Shown here: piece after piece, positions 1-9,862 of the stretch
Position numbering within the stretch: the stretch's first letter is position 1
Layout: each line of letters starts with the position of its first letter
NCBI RefSeq assembly: GCF_037300705.1
Contig: NZ_CP147776.1
Location: 3,782,001-3,846,000 of the forward strand
Direction: 5' to 3'
Length of the DNA stretch: 64,000 bases
Origin: Massilia sp. W12
GTDB lineage: Bacteria; Pseudomonadota; Gammaproteobacteria; Burkholderiales; Burkholderiaceae_D
Notes under the pieces: generated by a model
What the model was told of the DNA's origin: nothing
Database searches by the model: none
What the model saw: only the letters and a program-made list of their open reading frames with translations
Position numbers and translations under genes: made by a program

Positions 1-790
<790 letters not shown>

Positions 791-880
791 CGTGAATTCT
801 CCAAAAAAATGACACGCATACTGCCCTGAGGCCGGCAGAGGCAAGCTGATGCTGCGCCCAGCATAGCGGCGCCTCATTCA

Positions 881-904
881 GTTGTAAAATATATTTTTCT
901 CAAC
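881..904. promoter_or_regulatory. candidate LysR-type operator
   Basis: An AT-rich imperfect dyad lies in the ilvD/LysR divergent intergenic region. GTTG and CAAC ends flank an AATATATT centre. LysR-type regulators usually bind such T-N11-A dyads between themselves and a divergent target. Binding is inferred from position and symmetry only. Confidence 0.35.
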
Positions 905-927
905 TCTGTAATACATTTCACATATCA

Positions 928-1881
928 ATGAGTCTCGACCTGAAGAGTCTGAAGTATTTTGTCGCAGTCGCGGAAGAATTGCATTTCGCGCGCGCCGCCG
1001 CACGGCTGGCAATGACCCAGCCGCCACTCTCACAAGCGATTCTGGCGCTGGAACAGGATCTGGGGCAGGCGCTGTTTATCCGCAACAAACGTCAGGTGCG
1101 CTTGAGCGCCGCCGGCGCCGCTTTATTGCCGCATGCGCGCGAGTTGCTGGCGCAGGCGGCGCAATTGCCGCAGATTGCCGCGCGCGCCGCCGCCGGTAAT
1201 CTGGGCCGGCTGCGGTTGTCCTTTGTCAGCATTGCTGATTACAGCCTGCTGCCGCCACTGCTGGCGCGCTTGCATCAATCCTGTGGCGAAGTCGAGGTCA
1301 GTCTGCGCGAAGCCACCACTGATTTGCAACTGGAAGCGCTGTTGCGCCAGGAAACCGATGCCGCGCTATTGCTCGGCCCACTGCCGCCGGCCGCCGCCGC
1401 AGTTCTGCACTACCGGCCACTGTTGCGTGAAAATCTGCTGCTGGCCTACCCTGCTGCGCTGGCGGGCCAATTGCCGCAAGGGGATGCGCAAGCGATTTTG
1501 CAAGCGGCGGCGCAAACACTGCCGCTGATTATCTTCCCGCGCCAGGTGGCGCCATTGCTGCATGATTTGATCCTGTCCTGTTTTGCGCAAGCACGCGCCA
1601 CTCCGGTGAGCGGGCAGCAGGCAATTCAAATGCAAACCATCGTCAGCCTGGTCTCGGCAGGTCTGGGCATGGCCCTGGCCCCGGCCTCATTGGCGCAATT
1701 GCAACGCACCGGCGTCGCTTATTTGCCATTGCCAGGCTTAGCGGCGCAAGTCGAAAGCGGCCTGGCCTGGCGGCAAGATCAACAAAATCCATTGTTGGCC
1801 CGTTTAGCCCGGATCGCCACAGAAAGCGCAATCGACGTGGCGCGCCAATTCGCTGCTACCATCACAGCTGTCACCGATTAA
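928..1881 (+). CDS. LysR-family transcriptional regulator
   Basis: A 317-residue protein of normal LysR length. Residues ~3-62 form the winged-helix DNA-binding domain, with the typical opening LKSLKYFVAVAEELHFARAA and the recognition segment TQPPLSQAILALE. The rest is a periplasmic-binding-protein-like effector domain. The effector cannot be told from sequence; the domain is close in style to BenM/CatR-type regulators. It is divergent from ilvD and lies 12 bp upstream of lgt in the same direction, so it may be cotranscribed with lgt. No strong ribosome-binding site precedes the ATG, which is common for autoregulated LysR genes. Confidence 0.9.
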   Translation: MSLDLKSLKYFVAVAEELHFARAAARLAMTQPPLSQAILALEQDLGQALFIRNKRQVRLSAAGAALLPHARELLAQAAQLPQIAARAAAGNLGRLRLSFVSIADYSLLPPLLARLHQSCGEVEVSLREATTDLQLEALLRQETDAALLLGPLPPAAAAVLHYRPLLRENLLLAYPAALAGQLPQGDAQAILQAAAQTLPLIIFPRQVAPLLHDLILSCFAQARATPVSGQQAIQMQTIVSLVSAGLGMALAPASLAQLQRTGVAYLPLPGLAAQVESGLAWRQDQQNPLLARLARIATESAIDVARQFAATITAVTD

Positions 1882-1893
1882 AGAGGACTTTGC

Positions 1894-2700
1894 ATGCTGC
1901 TTCATCCGCAACCCGATCCCGTCGCCATCGCACTTGGCCCATTGAAAGTGCATTGGTATGGGCTGATGTATCTGGCCGCCTTTATGCTGTTTTTATTCAT
2001 GGGCCGCTATCGTCTGCGCTTGCCGCATGTGGCGCTGCAAGGCTGGAAGAAAGAAGACCTGGACGATTTGCTGTTTTATGGCGTGCTCGGGGTGGTGTTA
2101 GGCGGGCGCCTGGGTGAAGTGCTGTTTTATCAGCCGCTGTATTACTTACAGCATCCGCTGGAAATCCCGCAGGTGTGGCGCGGCGGCATGTCGTATCACG
2201 GCGGTTTTTTAGGCGTGCTCGCCGCCATGTGGCTGTGGGCCAAACGGCGCGGCAAGCATTTGGGCGATGTGTATGACTTCATTGCGCCGCTGGTGCCGCT
2301 CGGCTATGCCTGTGGCCGTCTGGGCAATTTCATCAATGCCGAATTACCGGGCCGCGCCGCCGATCCAACGCTGGCCTGGGCCATGCAATGGCCCGGCATC
2401 GCCTATCCGGTGCATCCCTCACCGCTGTATCAGGCGCTGGTGGATGGCGTGCTGCTGTTCATCATCGTCTGGCTGTTCGCGGCCAAGGCGCGGCCCCGGC
2501 TGGCGGTCGGCGCGCTGTATGTGATGCTGTATGGCTGCGCGCGCTTTTTCACAGAATTTTTCCGTGTGCCGGACTATGAAGTGCCGCTCGGATTCGCCAC
2601 CATCTCCTCGGGCCAGATGTTGTCGCTGCCGATGATTGTGGCGGGTGGGGTACTGCTGTGGCTGTCATATCGCGGATTTTTTGCGGATAAAAAAAACTGA
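1894..2700 (+). CDS. lgt: prolipoprotein diacylglyceryl transferase
   Basis: Lgt transfers diacylglycerol from phosphatidylglycerol to the lipobox cysteine of prolipoproteins, the first step of lipoprotein maturation in the inner membrane. The 268 residues are mostly hydrophobic, with about seven predicted membrane segments. They contain the family signatures HWYGLMYL near the N-terminus, GGMSYHGGFLG, and CGRLGNFINAELPGR with the conserved Arg, Asn and Glu. A clear RBS (AAAGAGGA) precedes the ATG. Several putative lipoproteins in this window (patatin at 53017, propeller protein at 54562, TIGR03118 protein at 57847) would be substrates. Confidence 0.97.
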   Translation: MLLHPQPDPVAIALGPLKVHWYGLMYLAAFMLFLFMGRYRLRLPHVALQGWKKEDLDDLLFYGVLGVVLGGRLGEVLFYQPLYYLQHPLEIPQVWRGGMSYHGGFLGVLAAMWLWAKRRGKHLGDVYDFIAPLVPLGYACGRLGNFINAELPGRAADPTLAWAMQWPGIAYPVHPSPLYQALVDGVLLFIIVWLFAAKARPRLAVGALYVMLYGCARFFTEFFRVPDYEVPLGFATISSGQMLSLPMIVAGGVLLWLSYRGFFADKKN

Positions 2701-2833
2701 TCGGCTGCGTCGCACTTTAGCACCTTGCGGCGCAATATCGGCATGATTTGTGGCACAGTCATTGGCATTTGCAGACGATGAAACAAAAATGCAAGCCAGA
2801 TGACAAGCCCTCAATAGTGATTCGCATCGTTTG

Positions 2834-2860
2834 AAAAAAACCGCCGCAAAGCGGCGGTTC
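2834..2860 (-). terminator. rho-independent terminator of the DyP operon
   Basis: A perfect 9-bp stem (AACCGCCGC/GCGGCGGTT) with an AAA loop. On the minus strand it is followed by a run of seven T. It sits 25 bp past the stop of the DyP gene. Confidence 0.85.
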
Positions 2861-2884
2861 TCTCAAAACAGCATGCGCGCCGCA

Positions 2885-4414
2885 TCAGGTCGGATCAACC
2901 GTCCCTTCAGCAATCATGCGCAACGCCGTCATACTCGGCGTGAAGAAATAATCGCCGCCCCGGGTGGTCACCAGACGCGGGATATTGCACAGGAAAAATG
3001 GCGCATCCTGGCTGTTCGGATCGACCGGCAACACCGCGCGACTGGGACAGGCGCCATGCGGGCCGCCATGGTTGCCGAGCAGGATTTCCTTGTCATTGCC
3101 GGCTCTAAAGTCATTGCCGTAATTGATCCACTGCTGCTGCACAAACTCGAACTGGCGTTCAATGCTGGCGCCCAGCATCATGATCACAATCCCATGTTCG
3201 CCATCGTCGCTGAATTGACCCGGCTTCGATTCGCCATACGGCAAACCCCGGCGCAGGATGCGGCGGCGGTTGGCCAGCGCGCCCGGCGTGTCAAACGCAT
3301 TTTTCGTGCCGAATTCAAGCGCGGCGCGCGGGTTGATGCGGCGGATATGCGCCGAGAACGGGCATTTGGCGCCGGACTGGTCATCATCAAACACCACCCC
3401 GGCCAACATGCGATCCTGCTCTTGCGGGCTGGCGGCGGCATACTTTTGATCCCAGGCTTGCTTGGCCGCAGCATCCGGCGCGTCGGTCAGCGGCGCACCA
3501 TTGTCGCGCCAGCGGCCAACGAATTTCGCCGCCAGCAATTCCTTGCCGCCCGGATATTTCGCGCCCTGCTCTTCTAAGTATTTATTAAAGCTGCCGACGT
3601 TTTCATGCAACTTGCGATACACCGTGTAAGTGCCATTGCGCGATAACAGATTGGGCATCGGCGCCGGCGGATATTCATGCGCCTCGTCGTAGTGTCCCAG
3701 CAAAAATTCGCCGGTTTCCAAAGGCAGCCAATTCACATTGCCGTCGCTGTCATAGACTTGTTTGCCGCGTCCCCAAACCCGCTCGGCCATATCCGGCAAA
3801 CCTTCAAAAATCGGCTCGCCAATCCCGTCGGTATAGCCGAAGTGCTCCTTGGAAGTCGGCTGGCCGTTTTCAAACACCACATGCCCGTCCTGATACGGCA
3901 GCAAAGCGCCGCCCGGGCCGCGATGGCCCTCCAGCAGCACAACCCCGTCCTCGCTGTTTGCAAGCATGCCCAACACCGCCTGATAACGCTGTTCGCGCGC
4001 TTCGGTGCTCAAGGCGTTGATTGACACCAGCACATGGACCGGCTGTTTCCACACCGGGTCCCAATGGTCAGGATGGCTGGGGCCGTCATCACCCAAAATT
4101 TCACGGCGCGCCCGCATGCCCATCACAAAATCCGCCGGGAAGCCGGCCAGCGAGGCGCGCGGGATGCCCAGCGCTTTCAAACCGGCGTAGGTGAAAGAAA
4201 TGTTCAATGTCGAATCCGGGCGCGGCGCCGATTGCGGCCCGCCATCCCAGGTCGCGGCAGTGGTCACCTGGGCCGCCATGGCGCAAATGAAATCACGTCC
4301 GCGTGCGCCATCTTTGATTTGCAGCAGCAAATAGCGCGAATAGAAAAAACCGAAACGGGCGTATGCGCGCGTCACTTCACCTTGAATATCAAACAGATCG
4401 AGTACGGCAGTCAC
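2885..4414 (-). CDS. DyP-type heme peroxidase
   Basis: A 509-residue dye-decolourising peroxidase. These ferredoxin-fold heme enzymes use H2O2 to oxidise bulky phenolic or dye-like substrates. The GXXDG motif with the catalytic Asp is seen as GYTDG at residues 193-197. The proximal heme His is H356 in CPFSAHIRRINPR. A conserved distal Arg region follows (RRGLPYGE). The length and central insertion fit the larger, C/D-like DyP classes. The start is a GTG with a strong RBS (GAGGAG, 6-nt spacing). No Tat signal is visible at the N-terminus, so it may be cytoplasmic or depend on its partners. It is the last gene of a three-gene operon with two accessory proteins (gap 23 bp). Confidence 0.93.
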   Translation of the reverse strand: MTAVLDLFDIQGEVTRAYARFGFFYSRYLLLQIKDGARGRDFICAMAAQVTTAATWDGGPQSAPRPDSTLNISFTYAGLKALGIPRASLAGFPADFVMGMRARREILGDDGPSHPDHWDPVWKQPVHVLVSINALSTEAREQRYQAVLGMLANSEDGVVLLEGHRGPGGALLPYQDGHVVFENGQPTSKEHFGYTDGIGEPIFEGLPDMAERVWGRGKQVYDSDGNVNWLPLETGEFLLGHYDEAHEYPPAPMPNLLSRNGTYTVYRKLHENVGSFNKYLEEQGAKYPGGKELLAAKFVGRWRDNGAPLTDAPDAAAKQAWDQKYAAASPQEQDRMLAGVVFDDDQSGAKCPFSAHIRRINPRAALEFGTKNAFDTPGALANRRRILRRGLPYGESKPGQFSDDGEHGIVIMMLGASIERQFEFVQQQWINYGNDFRAGNDKEILLGNHGGPHGACPSRAVLPVDPNSQDAPFFLCNIPRLVTTRGGDYFFTPSMTALRMIAEGTVDPT

Positions 4415-4437
4415 TTGATTCTCCTCAACGTGCTGGC

Positions 4438-5124
4438 TTAATCCAGCGTGGTTTGTCCCGGGCGCCAGGCCGGGCCGTCTGGATTGTGCAAATCAACGCG
4501 CTTGGCGAACGCTTGCCAGGCTTGCTGCAATTGGGCCGGCGGCAGGCCTTGCGACTCCAGCACGAATTTGCCGAATTCCTGTTTCAGATACAGGCTGCGC
4601 AATTGCTGCTGCAGCGGCAAATCATTTGAGCCGTCAAAGAACAAATCCGCACTGCGGTGGCATTTGCGCATATATTGGACGAAGCTGCCTTCATCGTTCA
4701 CCATTTCAAAGCCATAGCAGTATTGCCAGATATCGCGCAAGGGGCCTTGCGCATGCCGCCACATACCGCGCAACCAATGATCAAGATCGCCATGCAAATT
4801 GGCGGAAAACACCAGATATTTGGATTTCAGATGATCTTCATACGGCAAGGCTTTGCGCCGCACATCATCTGAAAAAATCGACCAGAAAGCGTACCAGCGA
4901 TCATAAAAATCCGTCCCCGGTAAAGATTGCGAATACACATCGTCCAACACGTAATAGCGGCACAGATAGGTATTCGGCACTTTCGCCATCGGGCTGTCTT
5001 CATCCAGCCCCCAGTCGATCAATTTGTAGCGGATCAGATCCGCAAAGGCGATTTCGCCTTCATGCCCGCTTTTGATCGGACAAAAACAGGTCAGCGCAAA
5101 CGCATTGCCGCTCTTATCAGCCAT
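4438..5124 (-). CDS. DyP-associated protein of unknown function (soluble)
   Basis: A 228-residue soluble protein with no family I can name. The start is the ATG at 5124, preceded by AAGGAG; a longer upstream reading lacks an RBS. It overlaps the upstream gene by 8 bp (ATGGCTGA), indicating translational coupling. A central segment (VFSANLHGDLDHWLRG...GPLRDIW) aligns by eye with the upstream protein (FFSNFNGSWDQYVDSF...GGLDLFW). The two proteins therefore look like distant paralogues. The N-terminal ALTCFCPIKSGHEGEI is reminiscent of the ferredoxin-like strands found in DyP and EfeB-type proteins, but this is only an impression. It probably works with the DyP enzyme next door. Confidence 0.75.
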   Translation of the reverse strand: MADKSGNAFALTCFCPIKSGHEGEIAFADLIRYKLIDWGLDEDSPMAKVPNTYLCRYYVLDDVYSQSLPGTDFYDRWYAFWSIFSDDVRRKALPYEDHLKSKYLVFSANLHGDLDHWLRGMWRHAQGPLRDIWQYCYGFEMVNDEGSFVQYMRKCHRSADLFFDGSNDLPLQQQLRSLYLKQEFGKFVLESQGLPPAQLQQAWQAFAKRVDLHNPDGPAWRPGQTTLD

Positions 5125-5800
5125 GGAGTTCTCCTTCGTGATCATGCTCATGCGCATGTTGCGCCAACTCACGTTTGCGCCGCATCTCGACTTCGTGCGC
5201 GGCCAGCGAGACGATAGGCGTGGGCTGCATATCGCCCAGATCATTTTGATGCTTGCGCAAAACGGCGAAGTATTGCTTCTGGAATTCTTCCGGGCTCAGA
5301 TTGGCGACGGCTTTGTCAAAACTCTGCAAGCTGTCCATGATGGCGGCGGCGGCTTTGACATCGTTGGATGCCGCCAGCGGCGTCGCATTGTAATAGTGAT
5401 TGGTGTCCACCTGGTTGTAGCGGATGTAATTATGGAAAGGCATCAGCGGCACCGAATTCGGATAGCGGATATTCCACTTCCAAAACAGATCCAGACCGCC
5501 CGGAATCGAGAAAGTGAACGAGTCCACATACTGATCCCAGCTGCCGTTAAAGTTCGAGAAAAAGAACATATAGGAGTATTTCAGCTCTTCGCGCGGCTGC
5601 TCAGGGGACAGGTGCGGGAAGTCATTGCGGCTGACAATCACCCAGCGCGCATAATGAATCAAAGAGAGCGTGATCAGACCGGTCAGAACACCGGGGATTT
5701 TGATAGCCAGCCAGAAAATGAGTTTGTTGAGCCAAACAAAATACCAGCGGATCGGCGTCACCACATTCATGGCATAGGCTTTGCCTGCGATGTTGGACAT
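5117..5800 (-). CDS. DyP-associated membrane-anchored protein of unknown function
   Basis: A 227-residue protein, first gene of the DyP operon, with a good RBS (AGGAG) before ATG. A hydrophobic stretch at about residues 22-50 (FVWLNKLIFWLAIKIPGVLTG and following) looks like one membrane anchor. The C-terminus is charged and His-rich (HAHEHDHEGELHG), which could bind metal. It shares the FSNFNGSWDQ-type motif with the next gene. I do not recognise a named family. The pairing of a membrane-anchored and a soluble version beside a DyP peroxidase suggests a membrane-associated peroxidase complex, but no such function is shown by the sequence. Confidence 0.75.
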   Translation of the reverse strand: MSNIAGKAYAMNVVTPIRWYFVWLNKLIFWLAIKIPGVLTGLITLSLIHYARWVIVSRNDFPHLSPEQPREELKYSYMFFFSNFNGSWDQYVDSFTFSIPGGLDLFWKWNIRYPNSVPLMPFHNYIRYNQVDTNHYYNATPLAASNDVKAAAAIMDSLQSFDKAVANLSPEEFQKQYFAVLRKHQNDLGDMQPTPIVSLAAHEVEMRRKRELAQHAHEHDHEGELHG

Positions 5801-5997
5801 GCTTTACTCCTGTTTAGCAAGACGGGGCGGGGCCCGCATGGAAAATCAAACTATTCATGCAAAAAACAGTTCGCACCTTACCATAAAGCCGGCAGGCCAA
5901 TCCGTTTTATGTATGACTTGCGGCGATTTTTGCAATGCCTGGGCGCTTAAAGGGACAGAAAAATTTCCATGCGGAAATTCGGTGTGGACAGACGCGC

Positions 5998-7047
5998 TTA
6001 TTTGGCAGCGCGTATCTGCGCAATCCGCTCCGGGTACGGCGGATGGGTTGAGAGGTAATCAGTGGAAACCCGCATCCAGTGCGGCATGCGCGAGGATTTG
6101 GAACGCTGCATGAGTTGCAACAGCTCCAGGATTTCAGCCAGACGCTCAGCCGGAATAGCGGCGCGGCGCAGCGCCTGTAACGCCAGCTGATCCGCTTCGC
6201 TTTCGGTGTCGCGTGAATATTCGCTTTGCACCACCATTGTCACCGCCCCTGCTGCGACGCCGGAAAAATCGCCAAACACGGCCCAGGACATGGCCCCGGT
6301 AAGCGAGGTTGAAACCGCATTGTGCAAAGAATGGCGGGCCTGAATATGCGCGACTTCATGCGCCAAGACCGCCGCCAGCAAATCCTCTTTGTGCTGCGGC
6401 GGCAGCGGTTGCGCTTGAATCACATCCCACATTTTTTCGGTCATGATGATCACGCCATTCGGCAGCGACACCGCATTCATGCCAAGACTGGGCGCATGCC
6501 ACAATTTAACCTGCAGCGGCAGACGCGTTTGCGGCGCAATGCGCGCCAGCTGGCGCGTCAGCAGCATTTCAGCCGCCATGATCTCTTGCGCGCTTTTGCC
6601 GGACGCCAGGCTGACATCTTTTTCCAGCTGCTTAAACACTTCCGCCCCCAGCCGCTGTTCGCTGGCGGCCGGCACGCGGGCGGTGATCTGATCGGCCAGA
6701 AATGGCAGGCCGAAGGCGCGCGCCAGCAATAAGGCGGAAATCACCAGCAATAAGGCCAGCGCGGCGCCGCGCCAGCTGCTTTGCATACGCTGCACCAGGC
6801 TGGCCTGATAACCCAGATGCAGCAACAGACTGCGCCAGGCTTGCCCATCATGCACTTCACAATGCGCGCCTTGCGGCAAATAGAGAATCAGACTGCCGTG
6901 CGCAAACGGTTCGGCAATGCGCAAAGCCTGACGCGGCACGCGCAGATTCAATTGTGTGCCGCGCACCTGCAATTCTTCGGCGCCAAGGCTCAGAATCACG
7001 CTCTGCGCCTGTGCATGCTTGCCGTCAAAGTACCAGGCTTGGGTCAT
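5998..7047 (-). CDS. M48-family zinc metallopeptidase
   Basis: A 349-residue membrane-associated M48 peptidase. The zinc site is HEVAH at residues 230-234, with the third ligand E284 in the ESEAD motif. A membrane segment spans about 93-112 and a hydrophobic stretch lies near 250-275. The first ~90 residues form an N-terminal domain with a beta-rich look, outside the usual peptidase core. M48 proteins such as LoiP, BepA and HtpX act in envelope protein quality control. It lies 9 bp after a DUF898 membrane gene, a pairing found in other proteobacteria, so the two probably act together. It is divergent from the five-gene cassette that starts at 8354. Confidence 0.92.
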   Translation of the reverse strand: MTQAWYFDGKHAQAQSVILSLGAEELQVRGTQLNLRVPRQALRIAEPFAHGSLILYLPQGAHCEVHDGQAWRSLLLHLGYQASLVQRMQSSWRGAALALLLVISALLLARAFGLPFLADQITARVPAASEQRLGAEVFKQLEKDVSLASGKSAQEIMAAEMLLTRQLARIAPQTRLPLQVKLWHAPSLGMNAVSLPNGVIIMTEKMWDVIQAQPLPPQHKEDLLAAVLAHEVAHIQARHSLHNAVSTSLTGAMSWAVFGDFSGVAAGAVTMVVQSEYSRDTESEADQLALQALRRAAIPAERLAEILELLQLMQRSKSSRMPHWMRVSTDYLSTHPPYPERIAQIRAAK

Positions 7048-7056
7048 GATCCGGCC

Positions 7057-8160
7057 TCACCAGGACAAATCAAAACCGAACAAATCCGCCACCCCTTCGC
7101 CGCTCGCATCCTGCTCCTGATTTTCAGCGCTGGCTTGTTCTAATTGCAGCCACAGACTTTCCGGCGCGTGCAAATGCAAATGCTGCAGGCGGAAGCGCCA
7201 CAGCGCGACCACCGCAAACGGACGATACAAACCGAGGGTGAGAATAGTGAGCAAAGCATTTTTGCTGGCCAGCCACATATATCCGCCCAAGGGCAGGCTG
7301 GATCTGAAATGCAAGGGGCCAAAACAAGTCTTGTGCAAGATCAAATTCAGCAAGCGCCCTTGCAACCAGGGAAAAGTGAATAAATAGGCGAGCGAAAAAA
7401 TCACCAGCGCGGTCAACAGCGCCACCAGACTTTGCGCAAACTCTTGCGCCAGATCGCCAAACAGGCCGGCCACCAGCATCGCCGCCAGCAAAATCGTCAC
7501 AATCGCCAGCAACAGCGCCTTGGCGTAATTCGATACAAAATCGCGCGGGCGCGCCGTGCACGCACTGTGCAGCGGCCCCCAGCGCAAATTCGCATATTGA
7601 TAATGCTGCATGCGCCAATGCATCAGCGGCCAGGCCAGATACAGCAAACCGACCGCCGCCAGCCACACCCCGGCATCCAGATAAATCAATAAAGGCGGCA
7701 ACAGCAAGAGACACAGCAGCGGGCCATACGCCAGCCAGGCGTGCAAGGGTTTGCCGTCAAAAGCAAAGCGCAGGCCGCGATAACTGCTGTTGGCTAAGCG
7801 GAAGCGCAAAGCGCCGCGCGCCATCATCGGCAACAGCAAGAGCAAGACCATGACCACCGCCGCCGCCATCGCAGCGGAAAAGCCGAAAGCGTATTGATAC
7901 AGCGCCAACAAACACAGGGCCAGCACGCGCCCGAGCAAAATCCGGCTGGCCTTGCCATGAAAATCAAACACCGCCTGCTGCAAACGGGTATTGCGGTAGA
8001 AATATTGCATACGCCGCACCTTGGCCCAGGCCCCGTACACGCCAAAACTGAGCAGGGTCAGGCACAGATTCACAATCCAGATGCGGAAATACTCCTGCCC
8101 GCTGCCGGTGAATTCCAGCTGCAGACTGCGCATGGCTTGCGGATTTTCAGGAGTTGACAT
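7057..8160 (-). CDS. DUF898 (YjgN-like) multi-pass membrane protein
   Basis: A 367-residue integral membrane protein with the DUF898 hallmarks: an N-terminal FTGSGQEYFRIWIVNLCLT, then SFGVYGAWAKVRRMQYFYRNT, repeated near the C-terminus as LTLGLYRPFAVVALWRFR. The repeat suggests an internal duplication. Six or more hydrophobic segments are visible. The function of the family (E. coli YjgN) is not established. Start ATG at 8160. It is cotranscribed with the M48 peptidase and divergent from the cassette starting at 8354, sharing a ~190-bp intergenic region. Confidence 0.88.
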   Translation of the reverse strand: MSTPENPQAMRSLQLEFTGSGQEYFRIWIVNLCLTLLSFGVYGAWAKVRRMQYFYRNTRLQQAVFDFHGKASRILLGRVLALCLLALYQYAFGFSAAMAAAVVMVLLLLLPMMARGALRFRLANSSYRGLRFAFDGKPLHAWLAYGPLLCLLLLPPLLIYLDAGVWLAAVGLLYLAWPLMHWRMQHYQYANLRWGPLHSACTARPRDFVSNYAKALLLAIVTILLAAMLVAGLFGDLAQEFAQSLVALLTALVIFSLAYLFTFPWLQGRLLNLILHKTCFGPLHFRSSLPLGGYMWLASKNALLTILTLGLYRPFAVVALWRFRLQHLHLHAPESLWLQLEQASAENQEQDASGEGVADLFGFDLSW

Positions 8161-8353
8161 CGGTATTCAGGGTCGGGCTGCGGGACTGCAGCATGATAAA
8201 CGATACATCAGGCAAACGCGCGCGCCAGCGCTGCAAAAGCCCAAACAACGTGGCGAAAATGCGCTTGCCCGCAGGATTGGCCCCAGCCGCATTCTGGCAG
8301 CATAGCATGCAGAAATGGACAGGCATTTTCAGCGCCACATGCAGGAGGAAAAT

Positions 8354-9862
8354 ATGCGTTTGCCGGGCAGCCGCTATCAGGAACACGGGTGGGAGCGCGT
8401 GCGCAAGCTGCTCGCTCGCAGCAGCGCCGCCGTGCTGCAGGCCGCGCATGCGGCGCAGGCCTGGCCCGATCTGCTCGATGAAGCGCAAAGCGAGGCGCAA
8501 CTGGCCTGGTTTTGTGAAGCGCTGATGCTCTCGCTCAACCAGCAACAGATGCGCAGCGCCGCCCAGGCCGCCGGCAACAGCTATGGCGAAAGCGTGGCGG
8601 AGCTGGCGCTCTCACTGGCGCTGGAATTGCGTTGCCTGCCGTCGTTTTGGGCCAGCTTTGTGCAAGGCTTGCGCCAGGACCCGGCGGTTCCGGCGCAAGA
8701 AGCGCGCCTGATCAAACGCTTAAATGATTTATGGTGCAATCTGCGCGACCGGGTGGACGCCGACCAATTTCAAATCGCCTGCGGCCAGCCCTGCAGCCCG
8801 AACAAGATTTACACCTACCGCATGCTGGACACCGCCTGCCATGAAATCGCGCGGATTTTCTGCGCCTGGCCGCAAACCCGCCAACAGATCGAAGCGATTT
8901 TGCAGCGCGACTGCCAAGTCCAGCCGATTGAAGTCGCACGCCTGCGTCAAAGCCAGCAATTGCATGCCCAGATCAAAGCCGATTGGATTATCCGCTGGAG
9001 CGCCAGTCTGGCCGATTTCGGCAAAGGCGCGGGGCCGCTGCACACCCGCTCCAAGCGTTTCGCCAGTCTGAAAAACCAGCCGGACAAAATCGCCGCCATG
9101 CTGGCCGAACTGGCCGATTATCAGCACATTTCGCAAAGCGCCAGTCTGACCGAAAACAATAGCGTTCTGCAGGACTTATGCCAGCTCGACGCCGAGGGCG
9201 ATTGGCTGGATGATTTGCAGCGCGTGCTGCAAGAATCGGCCCTGCAGGAAACCGCCGCAACGCCAGAGCCGGGCGATCTGGCGCAATGGGCGCAAGCCTG
9301 CCAGGATGGATTGCAACAAGCCTGGCATGAATTGGAAATGGATGATGAGAAAACCGGCGCAAGCGCGGAATGGGAGCCGGCAAGCACGGACGGCGCGCCC
9401 GATGATGTATTCCTGCAACAAGACAGCGCAGAATTTGTCAGCCATACGCAAGACCTGGCGCGCCGCCTGCTGCCCGGCGTATTGCACAGCGAAACCCCGA
9501 TTCCCTTACCCAGTCCAGCCAGTGCGCGCGCCTTGTGCGAGGCGCTTTCCCTGCCCCCCGACTATCTGGAAGAAGCGGCGCGCGCGGAAGATTGCGAAAG
9601 CTGGTGTTTTCAATTGCTGGCGCAAGAAAGCATCGCCTTGCGTCTGGCCCTGTATTTGCACTTGCTGGGGCCGTATGATATTTGCTACCCGCAAGCCTGG
9701 CTTGATCCGCGCACTGGCGCCTTGCCGACTTGCAAGCAATTGGCGGGTCTGGCCAGGGTTTCCCTGCCGACCTTCAGGAAAAAACGGGCGCAGGCGCTGA
9801 ACCTGTTGCAGCAAGCGTATGGCTTGCCGCAGGCTGCGCCGGCGCGCATGGAGGCCGCATGA
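8354..9862 (+). CDS. cassette gene 1: unknown protein with C-terminal helix-turn-helix
   Basis: A 502-residue protein I cannot assign to a family. The start is the ATG at 8354 because a perfect AGGAGG lies 6 bp before it; the in-frame ATG at 8315 has no RBS. The protein is alpha-helical and Trp/Leu-rich. Residues ~457-487 (LPTCKQLAGLARVSLPTF and following) resemble the HTH of sigma-factor region 4 or similar regulators. The middle (~residues 320-370) is acidic and probably disordered. It is the first gene of a five-gene set in which every junction is an ATGA overlap. A regulatory or DNA-binding role is an inference from the tail only. Confidence 0.75.
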   Translation: MRLPGSRYQEHGWERVRKLLARSSAAVLQAAHAAQAWPDLLDEAQSEAQLAWFCEALMLSLNQQQMRSAAQAAGNSYGESVAELALSLALELRCLPSFWASFVQGLRQDPAVPAQEARLIKRLNDLWCNLRDRVDADQFQIACGQPCSPNKIYTYRMLDTACHEIARIFCAWPQTRQQIEAILQRDCQVQPIEVARLRQSQQLHAQIKADWIIRWSASLADFGKGAGPLHTRSKRFASLKNQPDKIAAMLAELADYQHISQSASLTENNSVLQDLCQLDAEGDWLDDLQRVLQESALQETAATPEPGDLAQWAQACQDGLQQAWHELEMDDEKTGASAEWEPASTDGAPDDVFLQQDSAEFVSHTQDLARRLLPGVLHSETPIPLPSPASARALCEALSLPPDYLEEAARAEDCESWCFQLLAQESIALRLALYLHLLGPYDICYPQAWLDPRTGALPTCKQLAGLARVSLPTFRKKRAQALNLLQQAYGLPQAAPARMEAA

